Assembly (NCBI GenBank): GCA_003553795.1
Contig: PWFH01000148.1
Span: 1-64,000 of the forward strand
Direction of reading: 5' to 3'
Length of the DNA stretch: 64,000 bases
From: Egibacter sp.
GTDB lineage: Bacteria > Actinomycetota > Nitriliruptoria > Euzebyales > Egibacteraceae
The notes under the pieces were generated by a model. That model worked only from the letters and a program-made list of their open reading frames with translations, was not told the DNA's origin and ran no database searches. This document shows positions 34,504 to 42,619 of this stretch, in pieces. How positions within the stretch are numbered: the stretch's first letter is position 1; every line of letters begins with the position of its first letter. Made by a program: the position numbers and the translations under genes.

Positions 34504-35478
34504 CTAGCCCCGTCCGGTGGGCACCGGCAGGCTCGCGACGACGTCGGCGAGGACGTCCTCGGCCCCGCGACCGGCGAGCTGGGCCTCGGGACTGAGCACG
34601 AGCCGGTGGGACAGCACCGGCCCGACGAGCGCCTTGACGTCGTCGGGCAGCACGTAGCCGCGGCCCTCCCCGCCGCCGGCCAGCGCCCGGGCCCCGCGCA
34701 GCAGGGCGAGCGAGGCGCGGGGAGAGGCGCCGAGCTCGACGTCGGGGTGCGCGCGCGTCGCCCGGACGAGCTCGACGACGTAGCGCTGCACGCCCGGCTC
34801 GGCGTGCACCGCCTTCACGGTCTCGATGAGCGCCGCGACCCCACGGGCGTCGGCGACCGGCTCGATCGACCCGACGCGGTCCCCGCGGCTGTGGGCCTCG
34901 AGCACCTCGAGCTCGGCCTCGATCGAGGGGTAGCCGATCGACAGGCGCATCATGAAGCGGTCGCGCTGGGCCTCGGGCAGGGGGTAGGTCCCCTCGAGCT
35001 CGATGGGGTTCTGCGTCGCGATGACCATGAAGGGCACGCCGAGGCCGTGCGAGCGCCCGTCGACGGTGACGGTGCGCTCCTCCATGGCCTCGAGCAGCGC
35101 CGACTGCGTCTTCGGGCCGGCGCGGTTGATCTCGTCGCCGAGGACGATGTTCGCGAAGACGGCGCCGGGCTTGAACTCGAAGTCGCCGCGGTCCTGGTGG
35201 TACACGGTCACGCCGGTGATGTCGCTCGGCAGGAGGTCGGGGGTGAACTGCACCCGGCGGACGCTGCAGGCGATCGACCGCGCGAGCGCCTTGGCCAGCA
35301 GGGTCTTGCCGACGCCGGGCACGTCCTCGAGCAGGAGGTGACCCTCGGCGAGCAGGGTGATGAGCGAGAGCCGCACGACATCGGGCTTGCCCTCGAAGAC
35401 CTCCGCGACGTTGGCCTCGATCGCCTGGAAGCCGGCGGCGAGCCGCGCGAGGTCGTCCTCGGCGTGGCGATCGGTCAA
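34504..35478 (-). CDS. MoxR family AAA+ ATPase
   Basis: A 324-residue chaperone-like ATPase with Walker A in LEDVPGVGKTLLAKAL, Walker B in IVLGDEINRAGPKTQSALLEAMEE and sensor 1 in VIATQNPIELEGTYPLPEAQRDRF. The first gene of the moxR-DUF58-tgpA operon. I chose TTG at 35478 because GAGGAG lies six bases upstream and the length is typical. A GTG at 35520 is an alternative that would be near-leaderless, given TACAGT at 35531-35536. It is divergent from a TetR regulator. Confidence 0.9.
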   Translation of the reverse strand: MTDRHAEDDLARLAAGFQAIEANVAEVFEGKPDVVRLSLITLLAEGHLLLEDVPGVGKTLLAKALARSIACSVRRVQFTPDLLPSDITGVTVYHQDRGDFEFKPGAVFANIVLGDEINRAGPKTQSALLEAMEERTVTVDGRSHGLGVPFMVIATQNPIELEGTYPLPEAQRDRFMMRLSIGYPSIEAELEVLEAHSRGDRVGSIEPVADARGVAALIETVKAVHAEPGVQRYVVELVRATRAHPDVELGASPRASLALLRGARALAGGGEGRGYVLPDDVKALVGPVLSHRLVLSPEAQLAGRGAEDVLADVVASLPVPTGRG

Positions 35479-35530
35479 GGAGAACTCCTCGTCGACGCGC
35501 GATGGCTGCGGCGGCGCCACCGACGCCCGT

Positions 35531-35536
35531 ACTGTA
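35531..35536 (-). promoter_or_regulatory. -10 element TACAGT of the moxR operon
   Basis: On the minus strand TACAGT predicts transcription from about 35524. The divergent TetR -10 box lies 39 bases away on the other strand, so one bound regulator could affect both. Confidence 0.4.
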
Positions 35537-35574
35537 CCGAGCGCGTGCGCGGGCATCCGCGCGCCGACCTCCTC

Positions 35575-35580
35575 TACGAT
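35575..35580 (+). promoter_or_regulatory. -10 element TACGAT of a near-leaderless promoter
   Basis: TACGAT ends nine bases before the ATG at 35590 with no ribosome site between, giving a predicted leader of about 3 bases for the TetR gene. Confidence 0.4.
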
Positions 35581-35589
35581 GCCCCGGCG

Positions 35590-36225
35590 ATGGTCGACGA
35601 GCAGGCCGCACCGCAGCCAGGGCCCCGGGGCGCGCGCACCGCCGCGCGGTTGCGCCGCGCCGCCGAGGAGGCCTTCGGCGAGCTCGGCTGGCAGGGCACG
35701 CGGGTGCAGGACATCGTGCGCCGCGCCGGCGTCAGCCACGGGACCTTCTACAACTACTACGACAACCGCGCCGCGGTGCTCGAGGAGCTCGTCGCCGACA
35801 GCCACGCGGAGTTCGTCGCGCTCGCCTCCGCGCCCTGGCACGCCGACGACGTCCGCGGCGCGCTCGAGCGGGTCATCGGCGGGTTCCTCGAGCGCTACCG
35901 TCGCGACGCCGTCGTCATGGGCACCTGGCTCGAGGCCGCGCAGCACGAGGAGCGCTTCGCCGAGCTCTACCGCCGCTCGCGGGCGCTCTTCGTCGAGCGC
36001 GTCGCCGAGCAGGTCGCCTCGGTGCTCGCCGCCTCCCAGCGCGGGACGGGGCCGCCGGCGCACACCGTCGCCGCCTCGCTCGTGGCGATGGTCGAGCACT
36101 TCGCCTACTGCTGGGTCGTCCTCGGCGAGCCCCACGAGCACGACGACGCCCTCGCCGCGCTCGTCCTCGTCTGGGGCGGGGCGCTCAACGAGCTCGCGGG
36201 CTTCGCGGTGGTCGAGGGGTCGTAG
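35590..36225 (+). CDS. TetR family transcriptional regulator
   Basis: A 211-residue repressor with a helix-turn-helix at about residues 18-62 (AAEEAFGELGWQGTRVQDIVRRAGVSHGTFYNYYDNRAAVLEEL), a textbook TetR N-terminus, and an all-helical ligand domain. Its divergent position to moxR makes autoregulation and control of the moxR operon plausible, but I see no clear palindrome in the 111-base gap. The ligand is unknown. Confidence 0.92.
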   Translation: MVDEQAAPQPGPRGARTAARLRRAAEEAFGELGWQGTRVQDIVRRAGVSHGTFYNYYDNRAAVLEELVADSHAEFVALASAPWHADDVRGALERVIGGFLERYRRDAVVMGTWLEAAQHEERFAELYRRSRALFVERVAEQVASVLAASQRGTGPPAHTVAASLVAMVEHFAYCWVVLGEPHEHDDALAALVLVWGGALNELAGFAVVEGS

Positions 36226-36301
36226 GCGGCGCTAGCATGGCCCCGCCGACGGAGGGCCCACGGGCTCGGTCGCGAACGGCCCTCCGCGGCGGGAGGGCCG
36301 C

Positions 36302-36901
36302 GTGGATGACGTCCCGCCAGCACCACCTCAGCGCCCCGCGAGGTCGCCCGTGGGGGGCGGTCCCACCGCGGCCGTGAGCCCGCACCCCACCCCGGTCCCC
36401 AGGGCCCTCGTCCTCAACGCGACGATGGAGCCGCTGTCGGTGGTCACCGCCCGTCGCGCCCTCGTCCTCGTCCTCGCCGAGAAGGTCGACGTGCTCCACG
36501 CCAACGGCCACCGCTACCGGTCGGCCGAGCTCGACCTCCCCGCGCCGAGCGTGTTGCGGCTGCGGCGCTACGTCCACGTGCCCTACCGTCCGCACGCGGC
36601 GCTCACCCGGCGGGGGGTCTTCCTGCGCGACGGGGGAGCGTGCCAGTACTGCGGTCGGGCCGCCGAGAACGTCGACCACGTCCTGCCGCGCAGCCGCGGC
36701 GGCGACCACGCCTGGGAGAACGTCGTCGCCTCGTGTCGCCGCTGCAACAGTCGCAAGGAGGCCCGCACGCCCGAGGAGGCGGGCATGCGGCTGCGCCGGC
36801 AGCCCGCTGCGCCACGTGCGGCGTTCTGGCTCGTCGCCTCGGTCGGCGCCCTCGCCCCCGAATGGGAGGCCTACCTCGGCGACGCGCTGCCCGGCGCCTG
36901 A
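36302..36901 (+). CDS. HNH endonuclease
   Basis: A 199-residue protein. The C-terminal half has CQYCGR, VDHVLPRSRGGDHAWENVVASCRRCNSRK, a canonical zinc-supported HNH site. The N-terminal half (ALVLNATMEPLSVVTARRALVLVLAEKVDVL) is the conserved module found in many free-standing actinobacterial HNH proteins. The GTG at 36302 has GGGAGGG upstream; a GTG at 36374 would begin nearer the conserved part but lacks a ribosome site. A -10 box TAGCAT is at 36233-36238. No mobile-element features surround it. Role unknown. Confidence 0.88.
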   Translation: MDDVPPAPPQRPARSPVGGGPTAAVSPHPTPVPRALVLNATMEPLSVVTARRALVLVLAEKVDVLHANGHRYRSAELDLPAPSVLRLRRYVHVPYRPHAALTRRGVFLRDGGACQYCGRAAENVDHVLPRSRGGDHAWENVVASCRRCNSRKEARTPEEAGMRLRRQPAAPRAAFWLVASVGALAPEWEAYLGDALPGA

Positions 36902-36906
36902 CGCCC

Positions 36907-36922
36907 CTCCACCTCGCTCCAC
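36907..36922 (-). promoter_or_regulatory. Distal pair of GTGGAG boxes, minus orientation
   Basis: CTCCAC occurs at 36907-36912 and 36917-36922, which reads GTGGAG twice at a 10-bp period on the minus strand, the same hexamer and period as the mraZ promoter boxes 210 bases downstream. Confidence 0.4.
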
Positions 36923-36973
36923 CCCCGGTCCCCGCTGGCCCCGCGACGCCCACGCCGCGGGGCCGCTGACGTC

Positions 36974-36990
36974 CCGAGGGTGCCCCTCGG
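36974..36990. terminator. Hairpin downstream of the HNH gene
   Basis: CCGAGGG, loop TGC, CCCTCGG forms a 7-bp stem about 75 bases after the HNH stop. With no T-tract it is a candidate terminator only. The rest of 36902-37123 has no ORF I would support. Confidence 0.4.
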
Positions 36991-37043
36991 CCGCCGTCGG
37001 GCCGCCCTCGGGGACCGCTGACGGCGCCCGCGCTCACGCATCC

Positions 37044-37059
37044 CTCCACTTCCCACCAC
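37044..37059 (-). promoter_or_regulatory. Second upstream pair of GTGGAG-like boxes, minus orientation
   Basis: CTCCAC at 37044-37049 and CACCAC at 37054-37059 read GTGGTG and GTGGAG at a 10-bp period on the minus strand. They lie 72 bases upstream of the main array. Confidence 0.4.
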
Positions 37060-37123
37060 CCCCCTGAGCAGGGACTTCGCCATCCCCCTCTGCCCCCCGG
37101 CGCGCACGGGTGGGGCCGGAGCA

Positions 37124-37152
37124 TTGACAAGTGGAGGAGAGTGGTGCAATGT
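37124..37152 (+). promoter_or_regulatory. dcw cluster promoter upstream of mraZ
   Basis: TTGACA at 37124-37129 and CAATGT at 37147-37152 are separated by 17 bases, and a TG sits just before the -10 box (extended -10). Transcription would start near 37159, giving a leader of about 90 bases to mraZ. The spacer and downstream side are filled with the GTGGAG boxes. Confidence 0.8.
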
Positions 37153-37166
37153 GGAGCGTGTTGGAG
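37131..37166 (+). promoter_or_regulatory. MraZ operator: four direct boxes at 10-bp period
   Basis: GTGGAG at 37131, GTGGTG at 37141, GTGGAG at 37151 and TTGGAG at 37161 repeat with exact 10-bp spacing across the promoter. MraZ is a ring-shaped regulator that binds short G-rich direct repeats one helical turn apart in other bacteria, so this is its probable autoregulatory site. Confidence 0.75.
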
Positions 37167-37251
37167 GTCGCGGGAGCGCACGGGCCTGAGGTCGGCCACC
37201 GATCCCGGTGCGAGGTCCCCGCCGCGGCTGCCAGCGAAGGAGGAGATGGCG

Positions 37252-37683
37252 ATGTTCCTCGGCGAGTACCAGCACACGCTGGACTCGAAGGGGCGCCTCA
37301 TCCTCCCGTCCGCGTTCCGCGAGCAGCTCGAGGGGGGTCTCGTCATGACCGTGGGCGTCGACCACTGCCTCACCGTCCACCCCCAGCAGGAGTGGGAGGG
37401 CGTCCTCGCCGGGCTGCGCAGCCTGCGCTCGACCGACCGCCGCGAGCGCATGTTCGTCCGGATGATGACCTCCTCGGCCCATCCCGAGCAGCCCGACAAG
37501 CAGGGTCGGATCACCATCCCGCAGCGCCTGCGCAGCTACGCCTCGCTCGACCGTGAGATCACCGTCGTCGGAGCCGACGAGCGCGTCGAGCTGTGGGACA
37601 GCGCGCGGTGGGAGCGCTACCGCGAGGACGCGATGCGCGAGTTCGCCGAGACCGACGCACCGTTCGACCTCGGTGGGTTCTAG
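37252..37683 (+). CDS. mraZ: Transcriptional regulator MraZ
   Basis: First gene of the dcw cluster. The 143-residue product opens MFLGEYQHTLDSKGRLILPSAFR and has a second copy of the fold at FDKQGRITIPQRLR-like DKQGRITIPQRLR, the two DxxGR motifs that contact DNA. ATG codons at 37246 and 37252 are both in frame; 37252 was chosen because GGAGG lies eight bases before it but only two before the other. It should repress its own operon through the boxes at 37131-37166. Confidence 0.95.
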   Translation: MFLGEYQHTLDSKGRLILPSAFREQLEGGLVMTVGVDHCLTVHPQQEWEGVLAGLRSLRSTDRRERMFVRMMTSSAHPEQPDKQGRITIPQRLRSYASLDREITVVGADERVELWDSARWERYREDAMREFAETDAPFDLGGF

Positions 37684-37696
37684 GGGCGATGCGACG

Positions 37697-38731
37697 ATGC
37701 CGACGTCCGTGCTCCGGTCGACCGGCGGTGACGCCGTGACCGCGCCGGCCGAGCCCCACGCCCCGGTCCTGCGCGAGCGCGTGACCGCGCTGCTCGCCGA
37801 CGCCGGCCCCGGGCTGCTCATCGACGCCACCGTCGGCGCGGGTGGGCATGCCGCGGCCCTGCTCGAGGCCAGCGGCCCCGAGGTCGCCCTGCTCGGGCTC
37901 GACCGCGACCCGCGGGCCCTCGCGCTCGCGACCGAGCGGCTCGCGCCCTTCGGCGAGCGCGCCCGCGTCGTCGCCGCGGCCTTCGACGAGCTCGCGTCGG
38001 TGCGCGCGACGAGCCAGCCCGACCTGCCGGTGCGCGCGGTGCTCTACGACCTCGGGGTCTCCTCGATGCAGCTCGACGAGGCCGGCCGGGGGTTCTCCTG
38101 GCGCGCCGACGCCCCGCTCGACATGCGCATGGACCCCGCCCAGCAGCGCACCGCCGCCGACGTCGTCAACACGACCCCGCAGGGCGAGCTCACCCGCCTG
38201 CTCGCCGCGGGCGGCGAGGACCGCCAGCCGCGGCGCATCGCCCGGGCGATCGTCGCCGCGCGGCCGCTGCGCACGACGCTCGAGCTCGCCGAGGTCGTCG
38301 CCGCGGCGACCCCGCCGGCGCAGCGCCACGGCCGCACCCACCCCGCGACGCGCACGTTCCAGGCGCTCCGCATCGCCGTCAACGCCGAGCTCGAGCGCTT
38401 CCGCGCCTCCCTTCCCCAGGCGCTGGAGCTGCTCGAGCCGGCGACGACGGACCGCCGGGGTGGGCGCGTGGCGGTCCTCGCCTACCACTCGGGCGAGGAC
38501 CGCCTCGCGAAGCGGCTGCTCGCCGCGGCGGCGCGAGGGTGCATCTGCCCTCCCGGCCTGCCCGTCTGCGGCTGCGGCCGCGAGCCGGCGCTGACCGTGC
38601 TCACCCGCGGCGCCGAGCAGCCCTCAGCGGAGGAGACCACGGCGAACCCCCGGGCCCGCAGCGCCCGGCTGCGCGCCGCCGAGCGCACCGCCGCCCCCCT
38701 GCCCGGAGACCTCGACGCCGACCACGCCTGA
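37697..38731 (+). CDS. rsmH: 16S rRNA m4C1402 N4-methyltransferase
   Basis: Methylates the N4 of C1402 in 16S rRNA using SAM. The 344-residue product has HAPVLRERV, the SAM-binding LLIDATVGAGGHAAALLE, the LYDLGVSSMQLDEAGRGFSWRADAPLDMRMD block and the C-terminal Cys-rich CICPPGLPVCGCG segment typical of actinobacterial RsmH. ATG 37697 is used; GTG 37736 would give 331 residues and a more typical short N-terminus. It lies 13 bases after mraZ. Confidence 0.94.
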   Translation: MPTSVLRSTGGDAVTAPAEPHAPVLRERVTALLADAGPGLLIDATVGAGGHAAALLEASGPEVALLGLDRDPRALALATERLAPFGERARVVAAAFDELASVRATSQPDLPVRAVLYDLGVSSMQLDEAGRGFSWRADAPLDMRMDPAQQRTAADVVNTTPQGELTRLLAAGGEDRQPRRIARAIVAARPLRTTLELAEVVAAATPPAQRHGRTHPATRTFQALRIAVNAELERFRASLPQALELLEPATTDRRGGRVAVLAYHSGEDRLAKRLLAAAARGCICPPGLPVCGCGREPALTVLTRGAEQPSAEETTANPRARSARLRAAERTAAPLPGDLDADHA

Positions 38732-38762
38732 CGTCCGCCCACGCATCCAGAGAGGAGCCCCG

Positions 38763-39194
38763 ATGGCCGCGCTTCCTTCCCCCGCGACCCACCGGGCACC
38801 GACGCCGCGACCGCAGGAAGGCGCCCCGGCCACCGCCGGGCGCCCCGACCTGCGCGTCGTCGACCGTCCCCGTCACCACCGCCGCTACCTCGCCCTGCTC
38901 GTGCTCACCGTCGCCCTCGGGGTATTCGGCGTCGTCTCGCTCCACGCGCTCGCCGCCGAGGCCGCCTTCGAGGCCCGCGCGCTCGAGGCCGAGGTCGACG
39001 GGCTGGCCCAGCGCTCGACCGAGCTCGCTGCCGACGTGGCGGCCCTCGAGTCGCCCGACCGCATCCACGCGATCGCGACCGAGGAGCTCGGCATGGTGCC
39101 GGCACGCCAGCCCGGCTACCTCGTCCTCGACGAGCCGGCGGCGCCGAGCGCGCCGCCGCGCGACGAGGCCGACGCGCTCGCCCGGGAGGGCTGA
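38763..39194 (+). CDS. ftsL: Cell division protein FtsL (septum initiator type)
   Basis: A 143-residue bitopic protein: a Pro/Arg-rich cytoplasmic N-terminus, one membrane helix (YLALLVLTVALGVFGVVSLHAL) and a leucine-zipper-like coiled coil (EARALEAEVDGLAQRSTELAADVAALES) ending in IATEELGMVPA. Sequence conservation of FtsL is low, but position between rsmH and ftsI and the topology identify it. It should form the FtsQ-FtsB-FtsL complex. AGAGAGGAG lies before the ATG. Confidence 0.85.
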   Translation: MAALPSPATHRAPTPRPQEGAPATAGRPDLRVVDRPRHHRRYLALLVLTVALGVFGVVSLHALAAEAAFEARALEAEVDGLAQRSTELAADVAALESPDRIHAIATEELGMVPARQPGYLVLDEPAAPSAPPRDEADALAREG

Positions 39195-39200
39195 GCGGGC

Positions 39201-41039
39201 GTGGCGGCGACGAGCGGGCTCGCCGGCGCGGTGGGCCGGGCGCGGTCGGGTCGACGCCTCGGCGTCTTCCTGCTCGTCTACCTCCTGCTCACCGCGGCGA
39301 TCGGTTGGCGCCTCGTCACCGTGCAGGTCGTCTCCGCGGAGGAGTACCGCGCCGCGGCGGAGCAGCAGGCCACCCGCGAGGTGACCCTGCCCGCCGAGCG
39401 CGGCGCGATCTACGACCGTGCCGGCGACCCCCTCGCGATCTCCGTGCCGGCGAGCACGGTCTACGCCAACCCGCGCCTGCTCGCGAGCGCCGAGATCGAT
39501 CCCACCTACGTCGCCGCCGACCTCGAGCCCCTCCTCGACGCCGACCTCGCCACGCTCATGGAGCGCCTCACGCGCGACAGCGGCTTCGTCTACCTCGGGC
39601 GGCAGCTGCCCCGGGCGGTCGGCGAGCAGGTCGAGGCGATGCGCCTGCCGGGCATCGGCGTCGTCGAGGAGCCGCGGCGGCGCTACCCCGCGGGGCCACT
39701 GGCCGCCCAGGTCGTCGGTTTCGCCGGCCTCGACGGCGAGGGCCTGTCGGGGCTCGAGGGCGGCCTCGAGGCCGAGCTCGCCGGGGAGCCGGGGCTGCTG
39801 CGCCAGGAGCGCGCGCCCGGCGGCGTGGAGATCTCGGCCTCGCCGCGCCAGGTCGAGCCTTCGGTGCCCGGGGAGGACGTCGTCCTCACCCTCGACCGGC
39901 CGATCCAGGACGCCGCCGAGCGCCTGCTCGCCGAGACCGTCGAGGAGCACGGGGCGATCGGGGCCTCGGCGGTCGTCCTCGACGTCGACACCGGCGAGAT
40001 CCTCGCGCTGGCCTCCCAGCCCGGCTACGACCCCGCCGGGATCGGCGAGGCCAGCGCCTACGAGCGGCGCAACCGCGCGGTCACCGACGTCTTCGAGCCC
40101 GGGAGCGTGAACAAGGCGATCACCCTCGCCGCGGCGATCGAGGAGGGGGTCGTCGACCCCGCCGACACCCTCGAGGTGCCGCCGAGGATCACCATCGGCG
40201 ACAAGGCCTTCAGCGACGCCAACGCGCGGGCCGGAGGGCCGCTGACCGTCGAGGAGATCATGGCGCAGTCCTCCAACGTCGGGACGATCCAGATCGCCCA
40301 GCGCCTCGACGACGAGACCCTCCTCGAGCACCTCGGGTCCTTCGGCCTCGGCGCGCCCTCGGGGGCCGGCTTCCCGGGGGAGTCGGGCGGCATCGTCCCG
40401 CCGCTCGAGCGCTGGTACGCCACGACGAAGCCGACGGTGGCCATCGGCCAGGGCGTCTCGGGCACGCTGCTGCAGACCGCCGGGGTGTTCCAGACGATCG
40501 CCAACGGCGGCGAGCGCATCGAGCCACGGATCGTGCGTGGCAGCGTCGACGACGGTGCCCTCGTCGCCGCTGCCGACGCACCGCGCCACGACGTCCTCTC
40601 GCCGGGCACCGCCGAGGCGGTGCGCGACTTCCTCGTCGCCGCCGTCGAGGACGGCACCGGGCAGGCCGCGGCGGTCCCCGGCTACCGCGTCGCCGGCAAG
40701 ACCGGGACCGCGCAGAAGGCCTCGACGACCTCGCGCGGCTACGAGCCGGGCGCCTACATCGCGACGTTCGGGGGCTTCGCCCCCGCAGAGGAGCCCAGCG
40801 TCGCGATCGCCGTCATGGTCGACGAGCCCCAGGAGGAGATCTACGGCGGGGTCGTCGCGGCCCCGCTCTTCGCCGAGCTCATGGACGCCGCGCTCGCCCG
40901 TCGCCGGGTGACCCCGACCGACGCCGCCGAGCGCGGCCCCGTGCCGGCCTCCGAGGAGCACGAGGACGCCGGGGACGCGCCGGCCGTGGGGGAGGCCGCC
41001 GAGGGCCTCGGTGAGCCCCCGGCCGACGACGGGGGCTGA
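39201..41039 (+). CDS. ftsI: Septal peptidoglycan transpeptidase FtsI (PBP3/PbpB)
   Basis: Cross-links septal peptidoglycan. The 612-residue product has one N-terminal membrane anchor, a dimerisation domain with RGAIYDRAGDPLA, and a transpeptidase domain with S302-V-N-K305, S357-S-N359 and K500-T-G502. No PASTA domain follows; the C-terminus is a short acidic tail. The GTG start lies 6 bases after ftsL. Confidence 0.95.
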   Translation: MAATSGLAGAVGRARSGRRLGVFLLVYLLLTAAIGWRLVTVQVVSAEEYRAAAEQQATREVTLPAERGAIYDRAGDPLAISVPASTVYANPRLLASAEIDPTYVAADLEPLLDADLATLMERLTRDSGFVYLGRQLPRAVGEQVEAMRLPGIGVVEEPRRRYPAGPLAAQVVGFAGLDGEGLSGLEGGLEAELAGEPGLLRQERAPGGVEISASPRQVEPSVPGEDVVLTLDRPIQDAAERLLAETVEEHGAIGASAVVLDVDTGEILALASQPGYDPAGIGEASAYERRNRAVTDVFEPGSVNKAITLAAAIEEGVVDPADTLEVPPRITIGDKAFSDANARAGGPLTVEEIMAQSSNVGTIQIAQRLDDETLLEHLGSFGLGAPSGAGFPGESGGIVPPLERWYATTKPTVAIGQGVSGTLLQTAGVFQTIANGGERIEPRIVRGSVDDGALVAAADAPRHDVLSPGTAEAVRDFLVAAVEDGTGQAAAVPGYRVAGKTGTAQKASTTSRGYEPGAYIATFGGFAPAEEPSVAIAVMVDEPQEEIYGGVVAAPLFAELMDAALARRRVTPTDAAERGPVPASEEHEDAGDAPAVGEAAEGLGEPPADDGG

Positions 41040-41143
41040 CGATGCGGGCTGGCCCATCGGTCGTCCCCCCTGCGAGGTCGGGGCGGCGCCGGTGCGTATC
41101 CTCCATCCCGTCCGCAGCCAGCGACCCCGGAGCGCGCGCCCCC

Positions 41144-42619
41144 GTGTCCGCCGACCCCCTGTCCGTCACCCTCGCCGACGTCGCCGCCACCACCGGCGGC
41201 GCCCTGCGGGGCGAGGCCGCGACCCCGATCCGCGACGTCACCCACGACAGCGCGACCGTCGAGGACGGCACCCTCTTCGCGTGCCGACCCGGCCAGCGCG
41301 CCGACGGTCACGACTTCGCCCCCGCCGCCGCGGCCGCGGGAGCCGCGGCCCTGCTCGTCGAGCGCTGGCTCGACGTCGGCCTGCCGCAGGTCGCCGTGCC
41401 GTCGGTCGCCGCCGTGCTCGGCCCCGCCGCCGCGCTCGTGCACGGGGCGCCGTCGACGCGGCTGCGCCTGCTCGGGGTGACCGGCACGAACGGCAAGACG
41501 ACGACGGCCTACCTCCTCGAGGCGATCCTCGCCGCGGCGGGGCACCGCACCGGCCTCGTCGGCACGATCGAGACGCGCATCGCCGGGCACAGCGTCGCCG
41601 GGGTCCGCACGACCCCGGAGGCCAGCGACCTCCAGCGCCTCCTGCGCCGCATGCTCGACGAGGGCGTGAGTGCGGCGGCGATGGAGGTCTCGAGCCACGG
41701 CCTCGCCCTCGGCCGGGTCGCCGGCACCCGCTTCGCCGCGGTGGGCTTCACGAACCTCAGCCAGGACCACCTCGACTTCCATGGCGACATGGAGTCCTAC
41801 TTCGCGGCGAAGGCCGGGCTCTTCGACCCCGCCTATGCCGCGGTCGGCGTCGTCGCGGTCGACGACGCCTGGGGCCGACGGCTCGCCGCCGAGGCCGGGA
41901 TCGACGTCGTCACGCTCTCGGCGCGCGGCGCCGCGGCCGACGTCACCGCGAGCGGGGTCCACGCGGGGCCGCAGGGGGCGCGCTTCACCGCGCACCTGCG
42001 CGACGGCGACGTCGCGGTGCGCACCCGTCTCGCCGGCGACTTCAACGTCGACAACGCCCTGCTCGCCCTCGCCCTCGCCGAGGCCGCCGGGATCGACCCC
42101 GCCGTCGCCGCCGAGGGCCTCGCCGCCCTTCCCGGCGTCCCGGGCCGTCTCGAGCCCGTCGAGGCCGGCCAGCCCTTCGCCGTCCTCGTCGACTACGCCC
42201 ACACCCCCGACGCCGTCGCGAGCGTCCTCGCGAGCCTGCAGCGGGCCGCTGGCGGGGGTCGCGTCCTCATCGTGCTCGGCTGCGGTGGCGACCGCGACGA
42301 GGACAAGCGCCCGCACATGGGCCATGCCGCCGTCGCCGGCGCCGACCACGCGGTGCTCACGAGCGACAACCCGCGCAGCGAGGACCCCGAGGCGATCCTC
42401 GCGGCGATGCGCGTCGGCGCGCGGCAGGCCGGCGGCAGCTTCGAGGAGGTGTCCGACCGGGCCGCGGCGATCGCCCACGCGGTCGCCCTCGCCGCGCCGG
42501 GCGACGTCGTGCTCATCGCCGGCAAGGGCCATGAGACCGTCCAGGAGGTCGCCGGTGTGACCCACCCCTTCGACGACCGCGAGGTCGCCGCCGCGGCGCT
42601 CGCCGAGGTGCGCGCATGA
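41144..42619 (+). CDS. murE: UDP-MurNAc-L-Ala-D-Glu:meso-diaminopimelate ligase
   Basis: Adds the third residue to the peptidoglycan stem. The 491-residue product has the P-loop GVTGTNGKTTTAYLLEAI and the signature DNPRSEDP, in which the arginine selects meso-diaminopimelate. ATG 41042 would add 34 unconserved residues; GTG 41144 gives family length. A -10-like TATCCT at 41097-41102 suggests a possible internal promoter. It overlaps murF as ATGA. Confidence 0.94.
   Translation: MSADPLSVTLADVAATTGGALRGEAATPIRDVTHDSATVEDGTLFACRPGQRADGHDFAPAAAAAGAAALLVERWLDVGLPQVAVPSVAAVLGPAAALVHGAPSTRLRLLGVTGTNGKTTTAYLLEAILAAAGHRTGLVGTIETRIAGHSVAGVRTTPEASDLQRLLRRMLDEGVSAAAMEVSSHGLALGRVAGTRFAAVGFTNLSQDHLDFHGDMESYFAAKAGLFDPAYAAVGVVAVDDAWGRRLAAEAGIDVVTLSARGAAADVTASGVHAGPQGARFTAHLRDGDVAVRTRLAGDFNVDNALLALALAEAAGIDPAVAAEGLAALPGVPGRLEPVEAGQPFAVLVDYAHTPDAVASVLASLQRAAGGGRVLIVLGCGGDRDEDKRPHMGHAAVAGADHAVLTSDNPRSEDPEAILAAMRVGARQAGGSFEEVSDRAAAIAHAVALAAPGDVVLIAGKGHETVQEVAGVTHPFDDREVAAAALAEVRA

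Noticed and set aside
33541-35589. Upstream extension of the TetR frame by 683 codons
   Set aside because: It is antisense to DUF58 and moxR and has no domain; the TetR fold begins right at 35590.
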